Source: Pseudomonadales bacterium
Lineage (GTDB): Bacteria; Pseudomonadota; Gammaproteobacteria; Pseudomonadales; Ketobacteraceae
NCBI GenBank assembly: GCA_002701845.1
Contig: NZXG01000068.1
Coordinates: 1-50,667 of the forward strand
Direction of reading: 5' to 3'
Length of the DNA stretch: 50,667 nt
This document shows positions 10,030-19,162 of the stretch, one piece after another (the stretch's first letter is position 1; each line of letters begins with the position of its first letter). A model generated the notes under the pieces. That model ran no database searches. It saw only the letters and a list, made by a program, of their open reading frames with translations, and was not told where the DNA came from. The position numbers and the translations under genes are program-made.

Positions 10030-11538
10030 ATGAGATATGGGAATACGCTAAAAGTATTGGATATCGGCATCGACACCCATCAAGAGCCGATAGTGTATAT
10101 GCGCGCCGATTGCAATATTTGCCGCTCTGAAGGCTTTACGGCTAACAGCCGTGTCTTGCTGATCTACAACACGAATCGAGTGATCGCCACGATCAATGTC
10201 GTGGATGAAAAGGTACTGGCACCGGGTAGCGCAGGGCTGTCTAAAATCGCCATGGAGCGATTGGGTGTTGCCACGGGGGACTCGATCAGCGTTAGCTATG
10301 CGCCGGTGGTGAACTCATTGGGCGCGGTGCGCAAAAAAATCTTCGGTCATAAACTCTCTGACAAAGAAATCGGGGCGGTTATCAAAGATATCAGCGCCCA
10401 TCGCTACACGGATATCGAAATCGCCAGCTTTCTCAGTGTATGTGCGGGGAGCCGCCTGGATGTTGATGAAATAATCGCCTTGACTCAGGCCATGGTTGCC
10501 TGTGGTAAACGCTTAACCTGGCCAGGCACTGCCATGGTGCTGGACAAGCATTGCATTGGCGGATTGCCGGGAAATCGTACCACGCCGCTGGTAGTCTCCA
10601 TGGTCAGCGCTGCCGGGTTAACCATACCGAAAACATCGTCGCGCGCCATCACCTCACCGGCAGGGACTGCCGACACCATGGAGTCTTTGACCAACGTCAA
10701 TCTGGATCTCGCCAGGATTCAAGAGGTGGTCGCCGAAACACACGCCTGCCTTGTCTGGGGCGGGGCGGTGAATCTCAGTCCTGCCGATGATCTTTTGATT
10801 CGCATAGAACGCGCTCTGGATCTGGACGGCGAAGGCCAGTTAATTGCCTCTGTGCTTTCCAAAAAGATAGCCGCGGGTTCGACTCACGCCGTCATTGATA
10901 TTCCTAAAGGTCCTACTGCTAAAGTCCGAACCCACAAAGATGCCGAGCGACTTGCATCATTATTTACTCAGGTTGGAGCTGCCTGTGGCGTACACATCCG
11001 CTGTTTAATTACCGATGGCATACAGCCTGTTGGCGAAGGCATTGGCCCTGTGGAAGAGGCGAGGGATGTATTGGCGGTATTGCAACGAGCAGATACCGCA
11101 CCCAAGGACCTGCGCGAGCGAGCGCTTATAATTGCGGCGCAATTGTTTTCAATGGCCGACGACATTTCCTATCCGCGAGGGCTGATCAAGGCGACCGATA
11201 TCCTTGATAGCGGTAAAGCCTGGACGCAGTTTCAGCGCATTATGAAAGCACAAGGCGGCTTGAAACCATTGCCCGAGGCCTACTATCAACACACCGAAAC
11301 CGCAAGAACAACCGGAGTATTGCAGGGCATTGATAATCGTCGGCTCGCCAGGTTAGCAAAACTGGCGGGCGCACCGGCCACTGCTGCGGCGGGATTGCGA
11401 TTACATAAGCGTGTTGGCGAAACGATACACGAAGGAGACGCCTTATTTACGCTGTATAGCGATACCGAGGGTGAGCGGCAATATGCGCTTGCGTATTATC
11501 AGCAGACGGATATTTTTTCCATTGGGGAAACATCATGA
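10030..11538 (+). CDS. AMP phosphorylase / thymidine phosphorylase family protein
   Basis: A 502-residue enzyme read from the ATG at 10030 (RBS AAGGA); a GTG at 10006 is less likely. It matches AMP phosphorylases: KHCIGGLPGNRTTPL (phosphate and ribose site), IPKTSSRAITSPAGTADTME, ACLVWGGAVNLSPADD, GEGQLIASVLSKKIAAGSTH and PVGEGIGPVEEARDVL. It carries the N-terminal extension (about 1-85) found in AMP phosphorylases and absent from ordinary DeoA. The known reaction is AMP + Pi to adenine + ribose 1,5-bisphosphate. No R15P isomerase or RuBisCO is present here, so the archaeal pentose route is not indicated. It overlaps the PRPP synthetase gene by ATGA, which points to salvage of the ribose phosphate. 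Substrate choice is inferred. Confidence 0.85.
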   Translation: MRYGNTLKVLDIGIDTHQEPIVYMRADCNICRSEGFTANSRVLLIYNTNRVIATINVVDEKVLAPGSAGLSKIAMERLGVATGDSISVSYAPVVNSLGAVRKKIFGHKLSDKEIGAVIKDISAHRYTDIEIASFLSVCAGSRLDVDEIIALTQAMVACGKRLTWPGTAMVLDKHCIGGLPGNRTTPLVVSMVSAAGLTIPKTSSRAITSPAGTADTMESLTNVNLDLARIQEVVAETHACLVWGGAVNLSPADDLLIRIERALDLDGEGQLIASVLSKKIAAGSTHAVIDIPKGPTAKVRTHKDAERLASLFTQVGAACGVHIRCLITDGIQPVGEGIGPVEEARDVLAVLQRADTAPKDLRERALIIAAQLFSMADDISYPRGLIKATDILDSGKAWTQFQRIMKAQGGLKPLPEAYYQHTETARTTGVLQGIDNRRLARLAKLAGAPATAAAGLRLHKRVGETIHEGDALFTLYSDTEGERQYALAYYQQTDIFSIGETS

Positions 11539-12464
11539 ATGATTCGCAAAAAAAGACATTTGATCATTGGCCGCTTATATTTGACCTGGTTAGTCACCCC
11601 TTGACCGATTCATTGGGTCGAGCCATCGGAGCGTACCCAGGTGAGCTTGATACCCGCCAATTTCCTGATGGCGAATCTTACTTGCGAATACTATCTGATT
11701 TGGAAGGTCGCCCTTGTATTGTCGTTGCTGATCTGTCAAACCCTGACCCCAAGTTTTTACCCTTACTGTTCTTACTGGAAACACTGCGAGAACTCGGTGC
11801 CTCGCAAGTAGGATTGATCGTACCTTATCTGAGTTACATGCGCCAGGATCGGCGTTTTGTCGAAGGAGAAGCGCTCACTTCGCGAATTTTTGCCCAGGCA
11901 CTTTCAAAGCATATCGATTGGCTGGTAACTGTCGACCCTCATCTGCATCGCTACCACTCACTGGATGAGATTTATTCCGTACCAAACCGCGTGGTGCAAG
12001 GGGCGCCAGCCTTGGCGCAATGGCTGAAGACGCAAAACAACCTGTTACTGGTGGGGCCAGATAGTGAAAGTGAGCAGTGGGTGTCGAATATCGCCGCTTT
12101 CAGTCAACACCCCTACGTGATTGGAGAAAAGCAACGCTACGGTGATCGCCATGTGGAGGTGACGCTTCCTGATATTGAAAAATATCAGGAACGAGCTGCC
12201 GTTATTATTGATGATGTCATCTCAAGCGGCCAGACCATTCTCGAATGTATAAAAACCCTCAGATCCAAGGGAATAGGCAACATTCAATGCGTGGCCATTC
12301 ACGGTATTTTTGCGGGCGACTCTGATCAAGCACTGTATGAGGCTGGTTTGAATCAACTGGTAACCACCAATACCGTTCGTCACTCATCAAATGCCATTGA
12401 TATAACACCACAGCTAATTCCGCCCGTCATCAGCTTACTAAAATCATCTGGATTGCGATCATGA
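11535..12464 (+). CDS. Ribose-phosphate pyrophosphokinase (PRPP synthetase) family protein
   Basis: A 309-residue protein of the PRPP synthetase family. Visible motifs: PYLSYMRQDRRFVEGEAL (flexible ATP loop), VTVDPHLHRYHSL (metal and ribose-5-phosphate region) and the PRPP loop VIIDDVISSGQTI. The usual reaction is ribose 5-phosphate + ATP to PRPP + AMP. It is divergent from housekeeping Prs and is coupled by 4-nt overlaps to AMP phosphorylase before it and the beta-CASP nuclease after it. The three may convert AMP or RNA-derived nucleotides into bases and PRPP. Whether it accepts ribose 1,5-bisphosphate is an open question. Confidence 0.88.
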   Translation: MNDSQKKTFDHWPLIFDLVSHPLTDSLGRAIGAYPGELDTRQFPDGESYLRILSDLEGRPCIVVADLSNPDPKFLPLLFLLETLRELGASQVGLIVPYLSYMRQDRRFVEGEALTSRIFAQALSKHIDWLVTVDPHLHRYHSLDEIYSVPNRVVQGAPALAQWLKTQNNLLLVGPDSESEQWVSNIAAFSQHPYVIGEKQRYGDRHVEVTLPDIEKYQERAAVIIDDVISSGQTILECIKTLRSKGIGNIQCVAIHGIFAGDSDQALYEAGLNQLVTTNTVRHSSNAIDITPQLIPPVISLLKSSGLRS

Positions 12465-13816
12465 AAATTACTTTTCTAGGCGGCACTGAAACAGTCACGG
12501 GATCGAAATATTTACTGGAAACAGACAGAACCTCAGTGCTGGTGGATTGTGGCCTGTACCAGGGATATAAGTGGTTACGCGAGCGAAACTGGCAATCGTT
12601 GCCACTGGATATCACCACGTTGGATGCAGTTTTGCTCACTCATGGGCACCTGGATCACTCTGGTTACATACCTGCCTTGTATAAACGCGGTTTTCGTGGC
12701 CCGGTGTATACCCATCACGCCAGCAAAGCCCTGTGCCAAATATTGCTGGCTGATAGCGGTCATCTTCAGGAGGAAGATGCCAAATACTACAGTAAACATA
12801 AGCTAAGCAAGCACAAGCGACCGGAACCACTTTACGACCGTCAAACCGCTGAATCAAGCATGGCGCTGTTTCGGGGAATTAACTTTGACGAACTGATTGA
12901 CCTGGGTGATATTCGCTTTTATCTGCAACCGGCGGGGCACATCTTGGGTGCGGCAAGCATTATTGTTGAAGCAGAAGGTAAGCGTGTTGGTTTTTCTGGG
13001 GATGTGGGGCGTTTCGATGATGTACTGATGCTCCCGCCGCGCCCCCTACCGGAGCTTGACCTGTTGCTGATGGAGTCCACCTACGGTAACCGACCGCATG
13101 CTCCTCACGATGCCGCACAGCAATTGGCGGCAATCGTAAACCGAACAGCAAAGATAGGTGGTGTGTTGCTCGTGCCGGCTTTCGCTGTCGGTAGGGCGCA
13201 GGCTTTACAGCACCTGCTGGCAAACCTTATGGATATGGGTACCATTCCGAAGCTCCCCATCTATCTCGACAGCCCGATGGCTATCAAGGTAGCGGACGTT
13301 TTTTGTAGATTCAGCGACCAACACCGCTTAAATCACGACCAATGCCACCGCATGTGTGATCTGGTGACCTATACCCGTACAGTGGATGAATCCAAGGCTC
13401 TGGCGGGTCAGTCTTTTCCCCACGTCATTATTGCAGGCAGCGGTATGGCCACCGGCGGTCGTATTCTTCATCACTTTAAACGGCTACTTAGCGATAGCAA
13501 AACAACCGTATTATTTACCGGCCATCAAGCCGGTGGTACTCGCGGAGCGAAAATGATAGCCGGTGCGGATGCTGTAAAAATACATGGCGGCTGGATCCCT
13601 GTGAGGGCAAAAGTCGATGTAATTTCCGGCCTCTCTGGACATGCGGATTATCTAGAATTAACCGAATGGTTGTTTCAATCCAAATTACCCAAAAAGACGC
13701 CAATAAAGCTGATTCATGGCGATCCAGAGGCGCTGGACGGATTGCGCATGTATTTACAGGGACACACTGAATTCCACGTAAGCGTGGCCGGTTATCGCGA
13801 TATCCTGCGACTTTAA
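12461..13816 (+). CDS. Metallo-beta-lactamase/beta-CASP RNA nuclease
   Basis: A 451-residue MBL-fold protein of the beta-CASP (CPSF/YSH1-like) group. Zinc motifs: LTHGHLDHSGYIP (HxHxDH), PAGHILGAAS, FSGDVGR and the late SGLSGHADYLEL. The beta-CASP block contains LVPAFAVGRAQALQHLL and IYLDSPMAIKV, and GSGMATGGRILHHF is the RMM-type ending. Family members cut or degrade RNA from the 5' side or internally. The start overlaps the PRPP synthetase stop by ATGA. With AMP phosphorylase, a path from RNA through AMP to adenine and PRPP can be proposed, but this is inference from gene order. Confidence 0.9.
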   Translation: MKITFLGGTETVTGSKYLLETDRTSVLVDCGLYQGYKWLRERNWQSLPLDITTLDAVLLTHGHLDHSGYIPALYKRGFRGPVYTHHASKALCQILLADSGHLQEEDAKYYSKHKLSKHKRPEPLYDRQTAESSMALFRGINFDELIDLGDIRFYLQPAGHILGAASIIVEAEGKRVGFSGDVGRFDDVLMLPPRPLPELDLLLMESTYGNRPHAPHDAAQQLAAIVNRTAKIGGVLLVPAFAVGRAQALQHLLANLMDMGTIPKLPIYLDSPMAIKVADVFCRFSDQHRLNHDQCHRMCDLVTYTRTVDESKALAGQSFPHVIIAGSGMATGGRILHHFKRLLSDSKTTVLFTGHQAGGTRGAKMIAGADAVKIHGGWIPVRAKVDVISGLSGHADYLELTEWLFQSKLPKKTPIKLIHGDPEALDGLRMYLQGHTEFHVSVAGYRDILRL

Positions 13817-13937
13817 TTAAACAATCAGCACCATCAGATGAAAAACCAAGTACCACCAGCGGCTCATTTCCACAACACCGCTTGTGATGAAGGCAGCGGT
13901 CAACACCGACAATCAAACAAGACAGGAGTGGATTTAT

Positions 13938-14198
13938 ATGAAACTGCATGAAGTCAAATTTGGTACAGCCTGCGCAATCACCGCAGCACTGCTCTGGGTT
14001 CTTTGTACCATTCTCGTGTTGGCGATGCCGTCGTTAATGCTTTCCTTGACCGGGGCTATGGTGCATATGCAGTTGCAGGATATGGGATGGCACCTGAATC
14101 TGGCAGGCGCGCTTCTCGGGTTGCTGGCATGGGTGTTAGCGGCTGGTTTCTCCGGGTGGTTGCTTGCCAGTGTTTATAACCGGTTGCTGAATCGATAA
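13938..14198 (+). CDS. Small membrane protein, DUF5676-like
   Basis: An 86-residue protein with two hydrophobic helices (about 9-35 and 50-78) and a short basic end (NRLLNR). The ATG at 13938 has the RBS AGGAG; the frame is open back to 13884 without a ribosome site. The pattern resembles DUF5676 membrane proteins, which occur beside stress and metal genes and have no known function. It stands between the nuclease and the hflKC genes in the same direction. The DUF assignment is by recollection of the pattern and is moderate. Confidence 0.65.
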   Translation: MKLHEVKFGTACAITAALLWVLCTILVLAMPSLMLSLTGAMVHMQLQDMGWHLNLAGALLGLLAWVLAAGFSGWLLASVYNRLLNR

Positions 14199-14208
14199 AG
14201 GTAGGTAC

Positions 14209-14334
14209 ATGAACGATGTCAATGAACGCCAGCGTCGGTTTCTGATTGGCGCTACTTCATTTTTGATTATTCCTCGGCATCAGTACCTTGATAACCACGT
14301 ATTGGAGATTGGCACCGATGCTTCAACTAATTAA
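14209..14334 (+). CDS. Tiny ORF, possible gene remnant
   Basis: A 41-codon frame with an ATG at 14209 preceded by AAAGGTAGG. The product begins MNDVNERQRRFLIGATSFLI and has one short hydrophobic stretch. I recognise no family. Given the damaged genes just downstream, it may be the start of a lost membrane-protein gene. The spacing and RBS allow translation, but nothing else supports it. Confidence 0.3.
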   Translation: MNDVNERQRRFLIGATSFLIIPRHQYLDNHVLEIGTDASTN

Positions 14335-14385
14335 GGCCGCCTGCTACAAGTACGATAGCGAAAGCACGCCCAAAAGGAGATATAC

Positions 14386-15366
14386 ATGAATGATAATACT
14401 CACCCATCTTTACCGGATATACCGGCTACGCCTCGTCAGATTGCGCTTGGTTTGATAGTCGTGCTCGCCGTTTATCTGGGATTTAGTAGCTATTACACAG
14501 TGTCGGCGGAATCTGTTGGTATTGTTCAGCGTTTCGGACACTATCACTATGTCGTTGATCCGGGTTTACATTTCAAAATTCCATTTGGCGTTGATCAGAT
14601 AACGCAGGTACCCGTAAAACGCCAGTTAAAAGAAGAATTTGGCTTTGGCACACCGGGCGCGACATTCAAACAACAGATGTCAGACCCTCGGGAATGGCGA
14701 CTGGAAACCATCATGGTCACCGGCGATTTGAACACTGCTTTAGTAGAGTGGGTTATTCAGTTCCGTATCGAAGACGCATTTGATTTTCTGTTTAAAGTAC
14801 GCGATCCCGGTGATGCGCTGAGGGATATTTCTGAGTCGGTGATGCGTGAAGTGGTGGGTGATCGCACAGTGGATGAGGTGCTCACCATTGGTCGTCAGGA
14901 TATTGAAGCCAATGCGCAATCAAAAATGCAGGAAGTGGTGAACATGTATGAGATGGGACTTCGCATAGATCAGGTTCAGCTAAAAAATGTCAACCCGCCA
15001 CAGCCTGTCCAGGCGTCGTTTGACGAAGTCAATGAAGCTCAACAAGAGCGGGAGCGCATGATAAACGTGGCACGCGGTGAATACAATAAAGCCGTACCCC
15101 GTGCCAAGGGTACCGCGGAACGTACCATTCAGGCTGCGCAAGGTTACGCCATTCAGCGTGTCAATCAGGCGGAAGGCGATGCAGCAAAATTCAATGCGCT
15201 GCTGGCGGAATACATTAAGGCTCCTGATGTAACACGTCGCCGCCTTTACCTGGAAACCATGCAGGAAGTGATGCCTGTGGTAAAAAATAAAATCGTTCTC
15301 GATGATAAGGCGGCATCGGTGCTGCCTTTACTCCAGCTCAACAGCATGCAAGGAGGTACTCAATGA
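14386..15366 (+). CDS. hflK: SPFH/band 7 protein, HflK-like
   Basis: A 326-residue membrane protein with a single N-terminal helix (about 17-37), then an SPFH domain (SAESVGIVQRFGHYHYVVDP, GLHFKIPFGVDQ, VQLKNVNPPQPVQASFDEVN) and a long helical tail. It lacks the Gly-rich N-terminus of E. coli HflK. HflK and HflC form a membrane cage that controls the FtsH protease. The start has a strong RBS (AAAAGGAGA). It overlaps hflC by ATGA. The FtsH partner downstream is broken, so this pair may act on another FtsH encoded elsewhere or have its own role. Confidence 0.88.
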   Translation: MNDNTHPSLPDIPATPRQIALGLIVVLAVYLGFSSYYTVSAESVGIVQRFGHYHYVVDPGLHFKIPFGVDQITQVPVKRQLKEEFGFGTPGATFKQQMSDPREWRLETIMVTGDLNTALVEWVIQFRIEDAFDFLFKVRDPGDALRDISESVMREVVGDRTVDEVLTIGRQDIEANAQSKMQEVVNMYEMGLRIDQVQLKNVNPPQPVQASFDEVNEAQQERERMINVARGEYNKAVPRAKGTAERTIQAAQGYAIQRVNQAEGDAAKFNALLAEYIKAPDVTRRRLYLETMQEVMPVVKNKIVLDDKAASVLPLLQLNSMQGGTQ

Positions 15367-16319
15367 ACCGTGGTATCTATATCGCACTGGCGATTCTTTT
15401 TCCCTCGCTGATTGTCGTTTATGAGGCCTTCTATACCGTTAATGAAACCGAGCAGGTAATCATTACCCAGTTTGGTAAGCCGGTTGGCAATATTGTCGAG
15501 GAAGCTGGCTTGAAGCTTAAGATACCCTTTATCCAGGAAGTTAACAGGATCGAAAAGCGTATTTTGCTGTGGGATGGTTCAGCGAACGACATGCCAACCA
15601 AAGACAAACTTTATATCACCGTTGATACCTTTGGGCGATGGCGAATCAAGGATCCCTTGCAGTATTTTTTGCGTCTGCGTGATGAACGAAGTGCACAGTC
15701 ACGACTTGAAGACATCCTGGGAAGTGAAACGCGGAATGCCGTTGCCAAACATGAGCTGATCGAAATTGTTCGTAGCACGAAAGGTAGATCGCCTGCTATC
15801 GATCCGCTGTTAAAGAAGGCGGATGTAGGTAAATTACTTCCTATAACGCGGGGTCGCCGACAAATCGAAGAGGATATTTTGGCTGCAGCGTCGGTGAAAT
15901 TGTCCGAGTTCGGAATTGAATTACTGGACATTCGCTTCAAGCGGATCAATTACAACGAAAGCGTCAGGCAAAAGATATACGCGCGAATGATCAGCGAACG
16001 TCAGCAAATCGCCGAACGATTCCGATCCGAGGGGGCAGGGGAGGCTGCCAAGATTATCGGTAATAAAGAGCGGGATTTACAGCGCATAGAGTCAGAAGCT
16101 TATCGAGAAATCCAGTCAATTCAGGGCGTGGCCGATGCCAAGGCCACCGATATTTACTCTGCCGCTTACAATCGGTCACAAGCAGCACGTGAACTTTATG
16201 ATCTGGTCAAAACACTGGAAACCTATAAAAAAGTGATCGATCCGTCAACGACACTGGTGCTGACAACGGAAAGCGAGCTCTATCGGTTGATGAACGGTGT
16301 CAATCAGCCCCGAAAATGA
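15363..16319 (+). CDS. hflC: SPFH/band 7 protein, HflC-like
   Basis: A 318-residue protein with an N-terminal membrane helix (about 4-24), an SPFH domain (NETEQVIITQFGKPVGNIVE, AGLKLKIPFIQEVNRIEKRI, DTFGRWRIKDPLQYFLRLRD) and the HflC block LSEFGIELLDIRFKRINYNE followed by the ARMISERQQIAERFRSEGAG helix. It pairs with the preceding HflK and, in known systems, regulates FtsH at the inner membrane. Length and motifs are complete, so unlike ftsH it has not decayed. Confidence 0.9.
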   Translation: MNRGIYIALAILFPSLIVVYEAFYTVNETEQVIITQFGKPVGNIVEEAGLKLKIPFIQEVNRIEKRILLWDGSANDMPTKDKLYITVDTFGRWRIKDPLQYFLRLRDERSAQSRLEDILGSETRNAVAKHELIEIVRSTKGRSPAIDPLLKKADVGKLLPITRGRRQIEEDILAAASVKLSEFGIELLDIRFKRINYNESVRQKIYARMISERQQIAERFRSEGAGEAAKIIGNKERDLQRIESEAYREIQSIQGVADAKATDIYSAAYNRSQAARELYDLVKTLETYKKVIDPSTTLVLTTESELYRLMNGVNQPRK

Positions 16320-16420
16320 TAAGCCCCTGGAAACATAATGCTTGTTGCTTGCGCACGGCCAACGAGTTCATCCAAGGGGTGTAAACCTACTGCAACGAGG
16401 TGAACGCTGAGGAAAAAGAT

Positions 16421-16942
16421 ATGGACAGAGAAAAGCAATTAAACCTCGTGTATTTGTTTGTTGCGATATGGGGGGTTGTGCTCTTTCAAAGCTTCCTGGG
16501 CCATACCACGCGTCAGGTTGAGCTTAGTTATAATGAATTTGAGCGCTACCTGGAACAGGGGTGGCTTAAAGATCTTGCGGAAAAGCTGGCACCCTATAAC
16601 GTGAACTATAAAGGCGTTATCACTGGTGGCCCCTTGGCAACATTGATCGGCTGGTTTGCGGCTTTGGTATTCTTTCTGGTGTGGTTTCTGCTGTTTCGCA
16701 AAAGCCGGCTGGGCGCCCGTATCCCCAAAGGTATACTGTTGGTGGGCCGCCCGGATAAAGCCGGTCGGGAACAGATTTTGCGCGTGCATTTGAAGAAAAT
16801 TCAGGCCGATGAAGCCGTCAGTATCTCAGCGGTAGCATCGCTTACAACCGGGTTTAGCGGTGCGTTTCAGATCGGATCCAGAAGGCAGCATTCTCGCGTT
16901 ATCGCTCAACGGAGGACGCTTGATCTACCAGCATTCCAATAA
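16421..16942 (+). pseudogene. ftsH: FtsH protease remnant lacking ATPase core and protease domain
   Basis: The ATG at 16421 has the RBS GAGG. The N-terminus (LVYLFVAIWGVVLFQSFLGH) and second membrane helix (GWFAALVFFLVWFLLF) look like FtsH. The frame then jumps in phase: LFRKS joins RLGARIPKGILLVG, and that joins RPDKAGREQILRVHLKK. Comparison with intact FtsH shows that the linker, the Walker A, Walker B and SRH region are missing. Similarity ends at LTTGFSGA (about 16862), so the zinc protease domain is gone as well. At least two of the deletions keep the frame. The rest overlaps the start of the HtrA-like gene. No ATPase or protease activity is possible. Confidence 0.88.
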
Positions 16943-17776
16943 GGTGTCACTTGTCTATGTTCTCATCGGCTTGGTAACCGTATTCTGGTTAGGGGCTTGC
17001 TGGCAAGACTGGCTGAGCCATCGTGACCTGGAATACCGGCCGGTAACGGCTCGCGGTGAACTGGGAGCGGAAGAGCAGAATACGATTGAAGTGTTCCAAC
17101 AGGCTCGGGCATCCGTCGTGTTTATTACGACGCTATCTCAAATCGTCAATCCCTGGAGTCGAAGCGTGTTCAGCGTGCCGGCGGGCACGGGCTCCGGCTT
17201 GTTATGGGATGCCAAAGGCCATATCGTTACCAACTACCATGTTATCCAGCGCGCCAGCGGTGCCCAAATCCGATTGACTGATGATCGCACCTTTAATGCG
17301 ACGCTGGTCGGCGTTAGCCCGGAACATGACCTGGCAGTGCTGCGTGTACAGTCTACTTTGGGGCACCAGCACCCATTCCATTGGGCAGCAGTAGCGATTT
17401 AAAGGTAGGCCAAAAAGTCTACGCCATTGGCAATCCGTTCGGTCTTGATTATACGCTAACCACCGGCATTGTTTCCGCCCTTGACCGCAGCATCGGCGAA
17501 ACCAGCGGACAGACCATTCGTGGTGTGATTCAGACGGATGCTGCCATCAACCCAGGCAATTCGGGCGGCCCGTTATTGGACAGTGCCGGCCGGCTGATTG
17601 GTATTAATACCGCCATTTATTCCCCTTCAGGAGCGAGCGCCGGAATAGGCTTTGCCGTGCCGGTGGATACCATCGCCAGCGTTGTGCCACGACTGATACA
17701 TGAGGGTCGTTACGGACTGCCTGACCTTGGTAGTAAACTGGATTTGGATGATGGCACGATTCAGGAGTTGCAGTGA
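16920..17776 (+). pseudogene. HtrA/DegP-like S1C serine protease, frameshifted, no PDZ
   Basis: Frame one runs to 17402 and frame two from about 17380 to 17776. Together they give a membrane anchor (VYVLIGLVTVFWLGACW), the protease block with His in HIVTNYHVIQ, Asp in [11 protein letters not shown] and Ser in [20 protein letters not shown]. Loss of one C near 17376-17379 breaks the frame: restoring it turns the bases there into the family-like [20 protein letters not shown]. The start is taken as a TTG at 16920 with GGAGG before it; the frame is open to 16860. The C-terminal PDZ domain is missing and the end ([17 protein letters not shown]) looks like a deletion junction. The gene probably no longer makes a full protease. 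Confidence 0.85.
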
Positions 17777-19071
17777 TGACTGAGAAGACTCGAATTGTGA
17801 TTGTCGGTGGCGGTGCCGGGGGACTGGAATTGGCGACGCGGTTGGGGCGTAAGTTCCGTCAGCAACCCTCAATCTCTGTGTTATTGGTCGACAAGCAGCC
17901 ATTTCACGTTTGGAAACCCCTGTTCCATGAGGTTGCCTCTGGTTCACTGGACATAGATATGGATGGTGTTGATTACCGTGCCCATGCGGCCAATCATGGC
18001 TTTGAATTTCAATTAGGGGCACTGGCAGGGCTGGATCGCGTAAACCGCAAAATCCAGTTGTGTCCGTTGATCGACGACAACGGTGACGTGTTCGTTCCTC
18101 AACGGACCATCAATTACGATATTTTGGTGCTGGCAATCGGGTCGGTATGTAATGATTTCTCTGTCCCCGGTGTCCGTGAGCATTGCTTTACCCTGGATAG
18201 TGCCGCAGACGCTAATCATTTTCACGAGATGTTGCTCAATCACTTTCTTAGAATGAAGGCATTTGGCCGTGAAGAGCCCCTCAGTGTGGTGATTGTTGGC
18301 GGTGGGGCGACTGGTGTGGAGCTTGCGGCTGAGCTGTACAAAATCACCGATTATTTACCTGTCTATGGTTTTCCGACAATTGACCGCGGTTCATTGACTG
18401 TTCATGTCATCGAAGCCTCGGATCGGATACTTAAAAGCCTGCCCACGCATATATCAGATAAAGCCACCCGGATTTTAACCGGTTTGGGGGCAAAACTTAT
18501 GACCAACGCGGTGGTAGCGTCGATATCCAGCAACGCTGTCATTTTGAAAGACGGTAAAAAGATATCGGCAGACGTGGTGGTCTGGTGTGCAGGTGTCAAA
18601 TGCCAGGATGTTCTGAGAAACATTGATGGCCTTACAACCAACCGCGTCAACCAGATTGTTGTTGATCAGGGGCTGCGTTCTGTTGATGACAAATTTATCT
18701 ATGCATTGGGCGATTGTGCCGCTTTCACCCAAAAAGATGGTTCACAGGTACCACCTCGTGCCCAATCGGCTCACCAAATGGCAGCATGCGTTTACAGGAA
18801 TATCCATAATCAGTTGAATGGATCCCCCAGCATTCGCTTTCAATACAGTGATCGCGGTTCGTTGGTGTCCTTTGCCGATTACAGTACGGTGGGTGTGTTG
18901 GCAGGGCTGGTTGGTAAAACGTTTTTCGTGGAAGGTGGGATCGCGAAATACCTGTATATATCACTGTACCGGCTACACCAGATTGCCTTACACGGCGTTT
19001 TAAAAACCGCCTTGCTAGCCTTGGTCGGGCGTATCAACCGCCGCCTGCGGCCACCTCTTAAGCTTCATTAG
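17776..19071 (+). CDS. Type II NADH dehydrogenase-like FAD oxidoreductase
   Basis: A 431-residue flavoprotein. The FAD-binding Rossmann motif is RIVIVGGGAGGLELATRLG near the N-terminus, the second NAD-binding motif is VVIVGGGATGVELAAELY (about 170-190), and the late FAD motif YALGDCAAF is present. The C-terminal YLYISLYRLHQIALHG helix fits membrane attachment. NDH-2 oxidises NADH and reduces quinone without pumping protons. The ATG at 17776 overlaps the preceding stop (TGATG) and has CAGGAG 8 nt upstream. In this cluster it may keep electron flow when complex I is damaged by copper or oxidants; that is inference. Confidence 0.9.
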   Translation: MTEKTRIVIVGGGAGGLELATRLGRKFRQQPSISVLLVDKQPFHVWKPLFHEVASGSLDIDMDGVDYRAHAANHGFEFQLGALAGLDRVNRKIQLCPLIDDNGDVFVPQRTINYDILVLAIGSVCNDFSVPGVREHCFTLDSAADANHFHEMLLNHFLRMKAFGREEPLSVVIVGGGATGVELAAELYKITDYLPVYGFPTIDRGSLTVHVIEASDRILKSLPTHISDKATRILTGLGAKLMTNAVVASISSNAVILKDGKKISADVVVWCAGVKCQDVLRNIDGLTTNRVNQIVVDQGLRSVDDKFIYALGDCAAFTQKDGSQVPPRAQSAHQMAACVYRNIHNQLNGSPSIRFQYSDRGSLVSFADYSTVGVLAGLVGKTFFVEGGIAKYLYISLYRLHQIALHGVLKTALLALVGRINRRLRPPLKLH

Positions 19072-19162
19072 ATTATTGTGCTAAGGAATCAATGAATGAA
19101 TACGAAAACGCATTGCCATTACCTCACGCAGTATTCACGTTCATCAAAAACGGAGACGCTCC

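Noticed and set aside
9686-10030. Minus-strand frame of 114 codons across the region between cusA and AMP phosphorylase
   Set aside because: It covers the cop box and MerR promoter, has no family motifs and no convincing ribosome site; it is a chance frame.
10030-12464. Archaeal AMP-to-RuBisCO pentose bisphosphate pathway
   Set aside because: Only the AMP phosphorylase is present; no R15P isomerase or RuBisCO gene is in the window.
13515-13949. 144-codon minus-strand frame at the end of the nuclease gene
   Set aside because: It lies opposite the conserved C-terminal motifs of the beta-CASP nuclease and lacks family features.
14371-14388. Vector-like ribosome site (AAGGAGATATACAT) before hflK
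   Set aside because: It resembles the T7 gene 10 leader used in expression plasmids, but the surrounding sequence is continuous natural coding DNA with no vector features.
12461-17776. Known transmissible locus of stress tolerance (heat-resistance island)
   Set aside because: FtsH, HtrA and SPFH proteins recall it, but the hallmark small heat-shock proteins, ClpG/ClpK, YfdX, HdeD and KefB are absent from the window.
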